The notes under the pieces are model-generated. The model did not search any database. It had not been told where the DNA came from and saw only the letters and a program-made list of their open reading frames with translations. Below are positions 26,401-37,000 of a stretch of 64,000 bases of DNA, piece by piece. Positions within the stretch are counted from its first letter, which is position 1. Every line of letters starts with the position of its first letter. This stretch comes from Pseudomonas salomonii (GTDB lineage Bacteria > Pseudomonadota > Gammaproteobacteria > Pseudomonadales > Pseudomonadaceae). The DNA is taken from contig NZ_FNOX01000008.1 in the NCBI RefSeq assembly GCF_900107155.1, positions 276,389 through 340,388 on the forward strand. Direction: 5' to 3'. A program made the translations under genes and the position numbers.

Positions 26401-28365
26401 ATGAGCACCCCCCCAACCAATAACAATGGTCAAATCAATAGAGCCACAACGTTGCCCATCGATGCAATGACAGCTGCTTTCGGAACGCCGACGTTACCCG
26501 CACTCAGGGTGGAGGGCAGGTTACCGAGTGGTGTCATTCCTACTGCCTTTTTATATCAACCGCTGAAAATTTTTTTGGATACACCTTGGGTACTGCTGCC
26601 TCAGTTAGGGGAGAGTGATTTTTTTGTACTGGTTTGGGAGGTCGAGGGGAGTGTGCCTTTCCCTCTTCCTGCCAGAGAGTTGGTGGGGCCTATAACCGCC
26701 AAAGACTTTCCGTTGGAACTCTCTATTCCTGCGTCTTACCTGCTTAATAATGCCCGTGTGCGTATTTACTACCGTATACATAACCTGTACGAAGATGCTC
26801 AGGTGTTCGAGTTTTCGCACCCGGTGGACATTATTATTGATCGCAGGCCGCCAGCAGAAAATGAGGTGCTTAAAGCGCCCTGGTTTGTGGATGACGACAT
26901 CACTGAGTCTGATGCGACTGATAATGCAACCTTCGATGTTGTCGTGCCGGGGGATTATTCAGGTCGTGCTGCGCTTGACAAGATATACCTGTATCTCATG
27001 GGCACTAATGCATTTCCGGTCGGCCTGCCAATTTTAATAGAGACATTTGCTGCCACCACCGATGCTATGGTTCTGAAAGTACCGGCTGCTGAAATTCGTA
27101 AGTATGCGGGTACCTCACCACTGTATGCCTGTTATAAAGTCATGGACGAGGCAGGCAATATAACCCCGCAGTTTTCCTTGTTCGGAAGTACCAAGCTCTC
27201 TCTGGAGGCGTTGCCAGCCGATTTGCCTGTGCCCACGGTGCCCGCGTTTGATTTTGATCGCCTTATCAATCGGGAAGACGCGCGTAATATCGTATCGTTC
27301 GGTATCAGCACCTATACCCATTATCGGCAGGGGGATCTGTGTATCCCTGTATTGGCCGGGGTTGAGTACCCGGCAATACCCGTAATGTCATTGCCGTTTA
27401 CCGGGACCTTAAGTTGGCAGCAGTTGATTGCCAATGGCGCCAATCTGCAGCGCAAGGACAATGTACCGTTCCGCTACTTTATTCGACGTGCTTCCAACCC
27501 GGGGAGTGGTGGGACGCCTTCTCCTCTGAAATTGATCAATATGGATTTCACGGTGTTCGGCCGCGATCATAATCAGGCGCCCGCGCTGTTGAATCTCCTG
27601 CTGGACAAGGTCAACATCTTTGGCGCTGAGTCTAATACGGCTAATCAGCTGGACAGTCGCGACAATAACCAGCCTTGCAGGGCTGAAGTGCTGCTCTCCG
27701 GCGACCCTCAAGTGGGTAACATGCTGTCGCTCTATGTGCAAGGACAGACAAATGTAGTAACGACCTATACCGTCAAGAAAGGGGACGTCGCCGGTACCAA
27801 TATAATCTTTGATAATTTGATCCCCTGGTCGGTAATACAGTCTGTCGGTAATAAAACTGCGCTGTTTTACTATCTGTCCACAAATGGGGTCAACCAGCAA
27901 CAATCAGCTGATCAACCGGTGGCGGTAAATATTACGCCGCCCACTGTCTTATCCAAACCCACTTATCCGCACGCAGATGATAGAGGGTTTATTACGTGCA
28001 GAACGGATCCGCCGATTTGGGAGGGGCTGACTATTCGGGTGATCCCCGGCAGTAAAGTATTGCCGGGGGATATACTGACACTGGCCTTTGTTGGGTATTT
28101 AATCCCCCTCAATCAACAGCCAATAAAGTCTACGGAACATACAATGACTCATCGATGGGACGCCACGCAAACGTTCCACGATTTTGTGATCACGGACTAT
28201 AAGAACTATCTTCAGCCGTTGAAGGCTTTTGCCAGCGCGGGTGCCAAGTACAGTGTTATTCGAAACAGCGTACTAATAGGGGTGTCTGAAACCGGCTACG
28301 TGAGGGTGGATCGTAAACATTCGACCGGGTTTTACTGTACGCCGACAGGTAAAGGCGTGGATTGA
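26401..28365 (+). CDS. Large beta-rich protein of unknown function, copy 1
   Basis: A 654-residue protein without signal peptide, transmembrane helix or recognised domain. It is rich in Thr, Asn, Pro and Val, and looks like a string of ~100-residue beta-sandwich modules. A repeated theme is a Y-x-I/V-x-D-x-A/G-GN turn (YKVMDEAGNITPQFS, ~250) after W- or F-containing strands. The next gene has the same theme (YQIEDRAGNLSEPS), so the two are probably diverged paralogues. The ATG follows a GGAG site. Base composition is visibly more AT-rich than the neighbours, suggesting transfer. A surface or exported role is possible but unproven. Confidence 0.75.
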   Translation: MSTPPTNNNGQINRATTLPIDAMTAAFGTPTLPALRVEGRLPSGVIPTAFLYQPLKIFLDTPWVLLPQLGESDFFVLVWEVEGSVPFPLPARELVGPITAKDFPLELSIPASYLLNNARVRIYYRIHNLYEDAQVFEFSHPVDIIIDRRPPAENEVLKAPWFVDDDITESDATDNATFDVVVPGDYSGRAALDKIYLYLMGTNAFPVGLPILIETFAATTDAMVLKVPAAEIRKYAGTSPLYACYKVMDEAGNITPQFSLFGSTKLSLEALPADLPVPTVPAFDFDRLINREDARNIVSFGISTYTHYRQGDLCIPVLAGVEYPAIPVMSLPFTGTLSWQQLIANGANLQRKDNVPFRYFIRRASNPGSGGTPSPLKLINMDFTVFGRDHNQAPALLNLLLDKVNIFGAESNTANQLDSRDNNQPCRAEVLLSGDPQVGNMLSLYVQGQTNVVTTYTVKKGDVAGTNIIFDNLIPWSVIQSVGNKTALFYYLSTNGVNQQQSADQPVAVNITPPTVLSKPTYPHADDRGFITCRTDPPIWEGLTIRVIPGSKVLPGDILTLAFVGYLIPLNQQPIKSTEHTMTHRWDATQTFHDFVITDYKNYLQPLKAFASAGAKYSVIRNSVLIGVSETGYVRVDRKHSTGFYCTPTGKGVD

Positions 28366-28507
28366 TTCGCCGAGGATGGCAGGCGCATATTTGCAATTGA
28401 AGGTAGGGTGGTCAAGCAATTAAAAGTGTTTCAATGCCAGGTAGTCAGTGGGTCGTGAGCGGTGGCTCTGCAGGTAAAGCATATCTGATGATAACGGAGA
28501 ATATGAA

Positions 28508-30556
28508 ATGACTATTAAAATCGTTCCAAGAATTCTTATAGGTCCTCCCAGCTCGAACTTAAGCGCGGCAGTGCTTGATCCATCAGTTGTCATAGATCCG
28601 GCACTGGGGCTTGTTTCAAAAGATGGAGCCAGTAAAAATTTAATCTTTACAATCACGTCGGGACCGATTTCGTTTGATGGGGACTGGTGCAGGATTTATA
28701 AACAACCTGTAAATAGTCCAACCCCCACTCAATGGACGCTGGTGGAAGACTACTTCCAGTTCACCATTGCGAATCCAGGCGATACCTTTACTTATGAAAT
28801 GAAAGTTCGACCGGATACGGGCCTGCAGGAACATGGTGCGTGGCTTTTCTGTTTTGATTTAACAGAAAATTATCCGGCGAGCAATCCAGGCGACGTAGAC
28901 GTTCCTGCTAACACGTCAGAAACTTCGCCGCCTACCAGGTTTGAGATCGACTTGATTCCTGCCTATTCCAATGGCAACACTGCCATTCGGCCACCGCCAC
29001 TGGTCTATACGGGTACGCTCCCGGCGGGTCAGGCCTTTACGTTGGCCCATCTGACCCAGTTCGGATTCCCATTCAGCATTCCTGCCAACACTTACGCTTT
29101 TAAAAGCGGGCAGTGGGACCCGAATGATAAAGTCCGGATGTATCTCACTAAAGGCGACATCGTCATTCCTGCGGAAGAGGTGGGGGGGATAATTCCACCG
29201 CGGCTCATGCTGCAAGCCGGCAATACCGGCGTACTGACCGAGAGTGACTTGAATAAAAGCGGTAGTGACTGGCGGCTTATCTATCAAATCGAGGACCGGG
29301 CAGGCAATCTCAGTGAGCCTTCATTGCCCTCCCTGCCTTTCACAATAGTGCTGGCGCCTGCGCCAGCGAATTTGCAGCCGATTATAATTGATCAGGCTCC
29401 AGACTTGGCTGACGACCTGATCAATCTTGCAGACCTCGCCGTAGGCCCAACCGGTAAAATCCCGGTTTTTGGGAACTACAACAGTGCGAGCAAGTACCGG
29501 TTTCGGGTGACATGGGGCGGTCAGCCTGTGAGCCAGTGGTTTGATGTTGTCGCGTTTCCGATAACCTTGGATCGGCTCTTCCTGAACCCGCTGTGTACGG
29601 CTGACTATGGTAATGCAAAGGGTCCCAAAACCACCGTGGTGGGCTATGAAATCGAACAAGACGGAGACATTGTACCCGGCCCGACCACCACGATCAGAGT
29701 GGATCTGAGTTACTCTGGACCGACTACCACAACGCCGGGTAGTGAAAATGGCCGATTGCTTGTTGCAAGTTTTATGGGTGAAGTCTCGAAGGAGTTGAAT
29801 ATACTCAGGGAGGTAGACGCTAACCAGGACGTGACCATTACCGTTGTGACATGGACCGGCCTTGAAACGCCGACCAGAGGTATGTGGTTGGTTCCTCAGC
29901 TGGCCGATGGAACGTTTCTGGCACCTGCTCAAGAATTGGATGACACTCAGGTAGCCGGAACTCCGGTCAGTTGGAAGCTCCCCTGGTCTTACTTCGCCGC
30001 ATTGGGGAACGGCCCGCATAAGATTAGATATGTTGTTTCGCCTACGCCAACGCCAACAGCGGCCACTAACCTGAACCCTGCACCCTACACCGACATTAAT
30101 CTGATAGACGCCGTGGTTACTGCCTTGCCAGCACCTCAATTTGGGGGCGCTCGAGGCATGGGGGCGTCCCTTTCGGTTAACTGCGATGCGCTGACCAGGA
30201 TGCCGGTGACGACGCCAAAAATCTTTGAGCTACGGGTTTTCGTAGCCGGGAATCCGAAAATGGTGGTGGGTGAACGGCTGACTTTGGACCTGCGGATTAC
30301 GAGGCCCATCGCAGCACCTCTGGCTTATGACCAAACGCAGTCCCCTAGCGTCCCTATTACGGATGCGGTCAAGGCCAGTGGGCACACTTTCATATTCGAT
30401 TTCGCTTTCGTTGGGAACGCACAGGCAGGGCGCGCTTATGCGCGTGCTTTTACCAAGCTAAACGACGGTACGCTGGGGGTCGGCACGGCGACGGCCATTA
30501 TGCGTACTGGGCTGTCGGCCTCGCGGTGTGATCTCTCGCCACTCGTTAGCCCGTAA
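28508..30556 (+). CDS. Large beta-rich protein of unknown function, copy 2
   Basis: A 682-residue protein related in design to the preceding gene: no signal peptide, Pro/Thr-rich, probable tandem Ig-like beta-sandwiches, and the shared D-x-A-GN-x-S-x-P turn near residue 262. The ATG at 28508 has a GGAG site 8 bases upstream. It lies 142 bp after copy 1 in the same direction and may form an operon with it. Composition is again lower in GC. I do not recognise a family; secretion by a non-Sec route, or a cytoplasmic role, cannot be excluded. Confidence 0.75.
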   Translation: MTIKIVPRILIGPPSSNLSAAVLDPSVVIDPALGLVSKDGASKNLIFTITSGPISFDGDWCRIYKQPVNSPTPTQWTLVEDYFQFTIANPGDTFTYEMKVRPDTGLQEHGAWLFCFDLTENYPASNPGDVDVPANTSETSPPTRFEIDLIPAYSNGNTAIRPPPLVYTGTLPAGQAFTLAHLTQFGFPFSIPANTYAFKSGQWDPNDKVRMYLTKGDIVIPAEEVGGIIPPRLMLQAGNTGVLTESDLNKSGSDWRLIYQIEDRAGNLSEPSLPSLPFTIVLAPAPANLQPIIIDQAPDLADDLINLADLAVGPTGKIPVFGNYNSASKYRFRVTWGGQPVSQWFDVVAFPITLDRLFLNPLCTADYGNAKGPKTTVVGYEIEQDGDIVPGPTTTIRVDLSYSGPTTTTPGSENGRLLVASFMGEVSKELNILREVDANQDVTITVVTWTGLETPTRGMWLVPQLADGTFLAPAQELDDTQVAGTPVSWKLPWSYFAALGNGPHKIRYVVSPTPTPTAATNLNPAPYTDINLIDAVVTALPAPQFGGARGMGASLSVNCDALTRMPVTTPKIFELRVFVAGNPKMVVGERLTLDLRITRPIAAPLAYDQTQSPSVPITDAVKASGHTFIFDFAFVGNAQAGRAYARAFTKLNDGTLGVGTATAIMRTGLSASRCDLSPLVSP

Positions 30557-30584
30557 CAGGCGTTAGTCAGGCGGTGACAGCATC

Positions 30585-30611
30585 CCCCCTCTCTTTACCT
30601 GAGAGAGGGGG
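30585..30611 (+). terminator. Strong hairpin after the second beta-rich gene
   Basis: A perfect 10-bp stem CCCCCTCTCT/AGAGAGGGGG with a 7-base loop lies 28 bp after the stop codon. No T-run follows, so it may be an mRNA-stabilising hairpin or a weak terminator. Confidence 0.5.
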
Positions 30612-30797
30612 AACTCCCTCACACCACTCCATCCCATAGATCACCCATTACTCAGGTTTCTTACCAGGGTTCTACAGACTAATCCTACATAAGCGGGAGC
30701 GTTTAATTCTTACTCTACGCGCTGCACAGGTAAGGCCGCATTTTGTCTGCAGTAGGCCAAACCGCTTTTGTAAGTTTCATCATGAGAGTGATTGAGC

Positions 30798-33053
30798 ATG
30801 TCGGCACTGAATACGTTTGACCTCAAGCCATTGAGTGTGAAGATGAAAGTTCCCACCCTTACATTCTGCTTCTTCGTAGCAGTACAGGGCCAAGCACAGG
30901 CGATTCAGCTGGATAACGGTGCCCAACGTACTATCGGCCCTAATACGGCCGCTACGGATTGGCAACTGTCGGACGGGTCCACGCTGACGATGAACAGCGC
31001 GAGAGCCACCGGCATCGACCTGTCAGCTTCTACATTAAACATGAACAGGGGCAGCCAGTCGGGTGCAGTGCGTGCTTCTGGCCGTTCTACCGTCAATATC
31101 AATGATTCGCACGTGACGTCGAGCGACCCTGTTCTGGGCGCCGTGCGGCTTGAAAACAGTAAAGCTTTTATTACTAACAGTACGGTCACCAACTCCGCCG
31201 GCATGGGGTTGCAGGCGGTCAGCAACGCAGGTGCAGCCTCACTGGCACAAATCGCCAGCAGTTCTATCAGTGGGGCTTCTGGCGGTGCGCTAGCCACCAG
31301 TGGCAGTGAGCTTCACTTCACCCAAAATTCAGTCGTGCAGGGTACGGGAGCCGCAGCCTTTGGCCTCGCTTTGGTCGGTGCAACGGCAACCGCCAACCAG
31401 AGTGCGATCATCGGCAACGGTCATGGTGTCTTGTTTACTCGCGGTCGCTCCGATACAACCGATGGCAAACTGGTGTTGGACCAATCTGTGGTTGAGGGAC
31501 GCACGGGTTCGGCCCTCTCGGTCAGGGGCACGCCAGGTCAGGTGCCAGTGGTGTCGATCGACGTACTCAACGGTTCCACGCTCAAAGGCGGCAATGGCAA
31601 TCTGCTGTCGGTGTCGGGTGGTGCCACCGCGACAATGAATGTGGATAACAGCCGGAACCTGGTCGGTAATGTGGTCGGCGACGCCACCAGCACTGTGCAT
31701 TTGAACCTGCAAAACAACGCAGAGTTGAAGGGCCAGCTGCAAGGTGTCGACACGGTAAAGGTGGGCAGCAACTCCAATTTGTTCATCACCGGCGACAGCC
31801 AGGCACGCTCACTGACGATGGACCGTGGTACGGTGACCCTCGGCGCACCGGGCGAGTTCTATCGGTTGAAATTGGACTCGCTGTCCGGCGAGGGCCGGTT
31901 TGTCGGGAGCGTCAATTTTGATGAGGGCAAGGCGAGTTTTATCGACGTCGCCAATCAGGCCTCGGGCAACCACACGCTGGCGCTCTCCGCCAGCGGCAGC
32001 GAACTGGTCAAAACCCAGGTTGTGCACACCGGCGGCGGTGACGCGGTGTTCTCCCTTGAGGGCGGCCCGGTCGACATGGGTGCCTATGCCTACAACCTGA
32101 AACAGGAAGGTAATGACTGGTTTCTGGACACGCAAACCCGTGTAGTCAGCCGCAGTGCCCGCGTGGTGACGGCATTGTTCAACACCCCGGTGACCATCAT
32201 GACCGCCGAAGAGGGTTCGTTGCGTGCTCGTATGGGTGAGTTGCGCTACTCCCCGAACAGTACCGGTCTCTGGATCCGTGGTTTCGGCAGCAAATATGAT
32301 GTGTCCCAGAGTTCGGGCACCGGCTACTCGCAGAGCCTGCAGGGTTTTTCCATCGGTGCTGACATGCCGCTGGCCGACACCCAATGGAAGGTGGGGGTAT
32401 TCGGCGGCAACAGTAATTCTGACGTGAACCCGGCTCGCGGCGCTGCCGGTACCGTCAAGAGCTACTTCCTGGGTACTTATGCCACCTGGGTGGACGAAGA
32501 GAGCGGTTTCTATTTTGATGCCGTGGCCAAAGCCAACCGGTTCCAGAACCAGGCCAAGGCAACACTCAGTGATAACACGTCCACCAAGGGTGGCTACAAC
32601 AACGTAGGCGGTGGTATATCGGCTGAGTTCGGCCGTCATATCAAGCTGGGTGACAGCTCCTTTATTGAACCTTACGGCCGACTGTCGACCATTGTGGTCC
32701 AAGGTGGCACGTACAGCCTGAAAAACGGCTTGCAAGTGGACGGTGAACGTACCCGCTCAAGGACCGCCGAGGCCGGCGCGACCGTTGGCCATGAGTTCCA
32801 ACTCGATGATGGCACACTGATCAAGCCTTACCTGCGTGCGGCAATGGTCCACGAGTTTTCCGACAACAATAAGGTCACGGTCAACAACCAGACCTTCAAC
32901 AATGATTTGTCGGGTTCGCGCGCCAAGTACGGTGCCGGTTTGGCCGTTTCGTTTACCCAGGACCTGCAGGCACATGTCGACGTGGAGACCAGCACCAGTG
33001 ACAAAATCAAGCAAAAAGCCGCGGTTAACGTTGGCCTGCGTTATGCGTTCTAA
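30798..33053 (+). CDS. Autotransporter with pertactin-like passenger
   Basis: A type Va autotransporter of ~751 residues. A long N-terminal signal region ends near QGQAQA (~35). The passenger (~36-480) is a beta-helix built of short Ser/Thr/Asn/Gly repeats with the pertactin-type pattern. From about 485 to the end is the autotransporter beta-barrel (GLWIRGFGSKYD onward), finishing in RYAF, the usual C-terminal aromatic. No protease triad or RGD motif is evident in the passenger, so adhesion is the default guess. Start choice between TTG 30792 and ATG 30798 is uncertain; the ATG is preferred. Confidence 0.88.
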   Translation: MSALNTFDLKPLSVKMKVPTLTFCFFVAVQGQAQAIQLDNGAQRTIGPNTAATDWQLSDGSTLTMNSARATGIDLSASTLNMNRGSQSGAVRASGRSTVNINDSHVTSSDPVLGAVRLENSKAFITNSTVTNSAGMGLQAVSNAGAASLAQIASSSISGASGGALATSGSELHFTQNSVVQGTGAAAFGLALVGATATANQSAIIGNGHGVLFTRGRSDTTDGKLVLDQSVVEGRTGSALSVRGTPGQVPVVSIDVLNGSTLKGGNGNLLSVSGGATATMNVDNSRNLVGNVVGDATSTVHLNLQNNAELKGQLQGVDTVKVGSNSNLFITGDSQARSLTMDRGTVTLGAPGEFYRLKLDSLSGEGRFVGSVNFDEGKASFIDVANQASGNHTLALSASGSELVKTQVVHTGGGDAVFSLEGGPVDMGAYAYNLKQEGNDWFLDTQTRVVSRSARVVTALFNTPVTIMTAEEGSLRARMGELRYSPNSTGLWIRGFGSKYDVSQSSGTGYSQSLQGFSIGADMPLADTQWKVGVFGGNSNSDVNPARGAAGTVKSYFLGTYATWVDEESGFYFDAVAKANRFQNQAKATLSDNTSTKGGYNNVGGGISAEFGRHIKLGDSSFIEPYGRLSTIVVQGGTYSLKNGLQVDGERTRSRTAEAGATVGHEFQLDDGTLIKPYLRAAMVHEFSDNNKVTVNNQTFNNDLSGSRAKYGAGLAVSFTQDLQAHVDVETSTSDKIKQKAAVNVGLRYAF

Positions 33054-33075
33054 ATAAACAGGCAACGCTAAAAAG

Positions 33076-33103
33076 CCCTGATCGAAAGATCAGGGTTTTT
33101 TTT
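33076..33103 (+). terminator. Rho-independent terminator after the autotransporter
   Basis: An 8-bp stem CCCTGATC/GATCAGGG with a GAAA tetraloop is followed by eight T. It is a strong terminator 22 bp past the stop codon. Confidence 0.92.
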
Positions 33104-33171
33104 GATGAACGCAAAAGCGTTTTTCAATCGCCTTCCCGGTTAGATCAGGATTGGCGCCGCAGCATTTGGGT

Positions 33172-33813
33172 TCAACTGAACAGTCCGGCAGCAATATTGA
33201 TCGAGAAACCCAGAATCGCCGTATTGAACAGAAATCCAATCAATGACTGGCCCAAAACGACTTTGCGCATTGCACGTGTTGCAACCCCTACATCCGCCGT
33301 TTGCACTGCTACGCCAATGGTGAACGAGAAATACAGGAAGTCCCAGTAATTGGGGTTACGCAACCCTTCGGCAAAACGCAACGCCGGCTCGTCGCCCTCC
33401 CAGGTGTAGAACAGACGGGCGTAATGCACGCTGAAAATCACCCCGGTCAGCAACCATGAGCCAATCACCGTCATGCCGGTAAAACCGTAGTGCAGCAGGC
33501 GCGCCGTGCTGTCCAGGTCTTTGCTGCCCACAAGGTTCACCGTGATGGTCGCAAGGCTGGCTATCGCGGCAATGCACACCATGAACAGTACCAGCCCGGC
33601 GTTTTCATCCTCGATCTCGGCGATGCGTTTTACGTCATCGGCGTGTGAACGGCTGGTGAGCCACAGCATGAGCGCCAGGTAGGTCCAGACCCCGGCGTTC
33701 CAGCCAATCAGGATTTTGCTGATCAGCGTATCGGCCGGCGCCAGAATGCCCACGGCAAGGCCAAGGACGGCGGCGGATGAGAGGCGAGGGTGGGTGCGGG
33801 CGAGGAAGGCCAT
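33172..33813 (-). CDS. DUF1345 inner-membrane protein
   Basis: A 213-residue integral membrane protein with about five hydrophobic segments, matching the DUF1345 family. Typical features are the N-terminal helices followed by the DENAGLVLF segment, and NPNYWDFLYFSFTIGVAVQTADV near the C-terminus, where family conservation is highest. The function is unknown. It is a single gene converging on the autotransporter terminator, with a REPIN upstream. Confidence 0.82.
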   Translation of the reverse strand: MAFLARTHPRLSSAAVLGLAVGILAPADTLISKILIGWNAGVWTYLALMLWLTSRSHADDVKRIAEIEDENAGLVLFMVCIAAIASLATITVNLVGSKDLDSTARLLHYGFTGMTVIGSWLLTGVIFSVHYARLFYTWEGDEPALRFAEGLRNPNYWDFLYFSFTIGVAVQTADVGVATRAMRKVVLGQSLIGFLFNTAILGFSINIAAGLFS

Positions 33814-33892
33814 AGGTGCTCACAACAGGAGGGAGGTTGTGAGCACCATAGCTTATTCAGGCGGACTTGATCATGAACAGCACGATGCCTCC

Positions 33893-33981
33893 TGTGGGAA
33901 CGGGCTTGCCCGCGATTGCGGTGTGCCAGTCAAAACATCTGATCTTGATACACTGCTATCGCGGGCAAGCCCGCTCCCACA
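33893..33981. repeat. REPIN between DUF1345 gene and RND pump
   Basis: Two inverted TGTGGGAACGGGCTTGCCCGCGAT-type REP copies with a ~35-bp centre. It ends 22 bp from the RND pump stop codon. Confidence 0.88.
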
Positions 33982-34002
33982 TTTTGACCGAGTTCTGTCG
34001 GG

Positions 34003-37000
34003 TTAATCAGGCTTGCTGCGCCTGCGCACCAGCTTCATCACCACCACAAAAAACACCGGCACAAACACCACCGCCAGCGTCGCAGTGATCATCCCGCCGA
34101 TCACGCCTGTACCAATCGCCTGCTGGCTGGCCGAGCTGGCACCGGTGGCAATCGCCAGTGGCACCACGCCGAGAATAAACGCCAGTGAGGTCATGATGAT
34201 CGGCCGCAACCTCAGCCGCGCGGCCTTCAGGGTGGCGTCGATCAAGTCTTCACCTTGGTCTACCAGGTCCTTGGCAAACTCGATAATCAGAATCGCATTC
34301 TTCGCCGACAAACCGATGATGGTGATCAGGCCGACCTTGAAGAACACGTCATTGGGCATGCCACGCAAGCCCACCGCCAATACGGCGCCAAGCACACCCA
34401 GCGGCACCACCAGCAACACCGAGGTGGGTATCGACCAGCTTTCGTACAGTGCCGCCAGGCACAGGAACACGATCAGCAACGACAGGCCCAACAGCAACGG
34501 CGCCTGGGAGCCGGACAAGCGTTCCTGCAACGACAACCCGGTCCATTCCTGGCCCAGGCCGGCCGGCAGTTGGCTGACCAGGCGCTGGATTTCTTCCATG
34601 GCCTCACCGGTGCTGTGCCCCGGCGCCGCTTCGCCGCTGATGGAAATTGCCGGGTAGCCGTTATAACGCGTCAGCTGCGCCGGGCCTTGGGTCCAGCTGG
34701 CTTCAACGAATGATGACAAGGGCACCATCTTGCCGGCGTTATTGCGCACGTTGATCTTCATCAGGTCCGCCACCTGGCTGCGCTGGTCGCCTTCGGCCTG
34801 CACCACCACCCGCTGCATGCGGCCCTGGTTGGGGAAGTCGTTGACATAGGCCGAGCCGATGGCCGAGGACAGTACATTACCCACATCGGCAAACGACACG
34901 CCCAGGGCGTTGGCTTGCTTGCGATCCACCTGCAACTGCACTTGCGGTGCTTCGGCCAGGGCACTTTCGCGCACGTTGGCCAGGATCGGGCTTTTTTCCG
35001 CGGCCGCCAATAACTCGGTGCGCGCCTGCATCAGCGCGGCATGGCCGACGCCGCCACGGTCCTGCAAGCGGAACTCGAAGCCGCTGGAAGTGCCCAGGCC
35101 GTCCACCGGCGGCGGCAGGATCGCGTAGGCAATCGCATCCTTAAGCTCGCTGAACGCTTCGTTGGCACGTTCGGCAATTGCCGAGGCCGAATCTTCGCTG
35201 CTGCGCTGCGACCAATCCTTGAGCGTGGTAAAGGCCAGCGCCGCGTTCTGCCCGGAACCGGAGAAACTGAAACCCATAATCATGGTGGTATCGCCCACCC
35301 CGGGTTCGCCGGCATTGTGCGCCTCAATCTGCTCGGCCACCTGCACCGTGCGGTTCTTGCTCGCGCCCGGTGGCAGCTGGATATCGGTAATGGTGTAACC
35401 CTGGTCTTCCACCGGCAGGAACGAGGAGGGCAGGCGACTGAACATCCACCCCAGGCCCACCAGCAGCACCAGATAGATCAGCAGGTAGCGGCCGCTGCGC
35501 TTGAGGGCATAAGCCACCCAGCCTTCATAGCGGTCGGTGAGGCGCTCAAAACGCGTGTTGAACCAGCCGAAAAAACCACCCTTGGCATGGTGCTCGCCCT
35601 TGGCAATCGGCTTGAGCAAGGTGGCGCACAGTGCCGGCGTCAAGGTCAGGGCCAGGAACGCCGAGAACAGGATCGAAGTGGCCATCGACAGCGAGAACTG
35701 CTGGTAGATCACACCCACCGACCCCGGCATGAACGCCATCGGCAGAAACACCGCCACCAGCACCAACGTGATACCGACGATGGCGCCGGTGATCTGGCCC
35801 ATGGCTTTTTTCGTCGCGTCCTTGGGCGACAGGCCCTCGGTGGCCATGATGCGCTCGACGTTTTCGACCACCACAATCGCATCGTCCACCAGGATGCCGA
35901 TCGCCAGCACCATGCCGAACATGGTCAGCACGTTGATCGAGAAACCCAGCAACAGCATGGTGGCGAAAGTGCCCATCAGTGCAATCGGCACCACCAGCGT
36001 GGGGATCAGGGTGTAGCGTACGTTCTGCAGGAACAGGAACATCACCGCAAACACCAGCGCCATCGCCTCCAGCAAGGTGTAGACCACCTTGGTGATCGAG
36101 ACTTTGACGAACGGCGACGTGTCGTAAGGGATCTTGTACTCCACGTTGGCCGGGAAGTAGCGCGACAGCTCGTCCATTTTCGCCCGCACCAGGGTCGCGG
36201 TGTTCAGCGCGTTGGCGCCGGGCGACAGTTGCACACTGACGGCGGTCGACGGCTTGCCGTTCAGGCGCGTGGAGAACTGGTATTCCTGGCTGCCGACTTC
36301 CACCCGCGCCACATCGCCGATGCGCACGGTGGAGCCGTCGGGGTTGGCCTTGAGCACGATGTCGGCAAATTCCGCCGGGGTCGACAACTGGCCCTTGACC
36401 AGGATTGCGGCGGTGATTTCCTGGGTCTTGGTGCCCGGCAAATCCCCAATGCTGCCCGCCGAGACCTGGGCGTTCTGCGCGCTGATCGCGGCGTTCACGT
36501 CAGCCGGCGTCAGGTTGAAGCCGATCAGCTTCTGCGGGTCGATCCAGATGCGCATGGCGCGTTCGGCGCCGTACAACTGGGCCTTGCCCACGCCGTCCAG
36601 GCGCTTGAGTTCGTTCATCACGTTACGCGCCAGGTAATCGCTGAGCGCTACGTCGTCGAGCTTGCCGTCATTGGAGGTCAGGGTCACCAGCAGCAGGAAG
36701 CCGGCGGAGACTTTCTCCACCTGCAAACCTTGCTGGGTCACGGCTTGCGGCAAGCGCGGCTCCACCGCTTTCAGGCGGTTTTGCACATCCACCTGGGCCA
36801 TTTCCGGGTTGGTGCCCGGCTGGAAGGTTGCGGTAATGGTGGCCGAACCCAGGCTGCTTTGGGATTCGAAGTACAGCAGGTGATCGGCGCCGTTAAGCTC
36901 CTGCTCGATCAGGCTGACCACGCTTTCATCCAGGGTCTGGGCCGACGCGCCTGGGTACACCGCGTAGATCTCCACCTTCGGCGGCGCGACGTTGGGGTAC

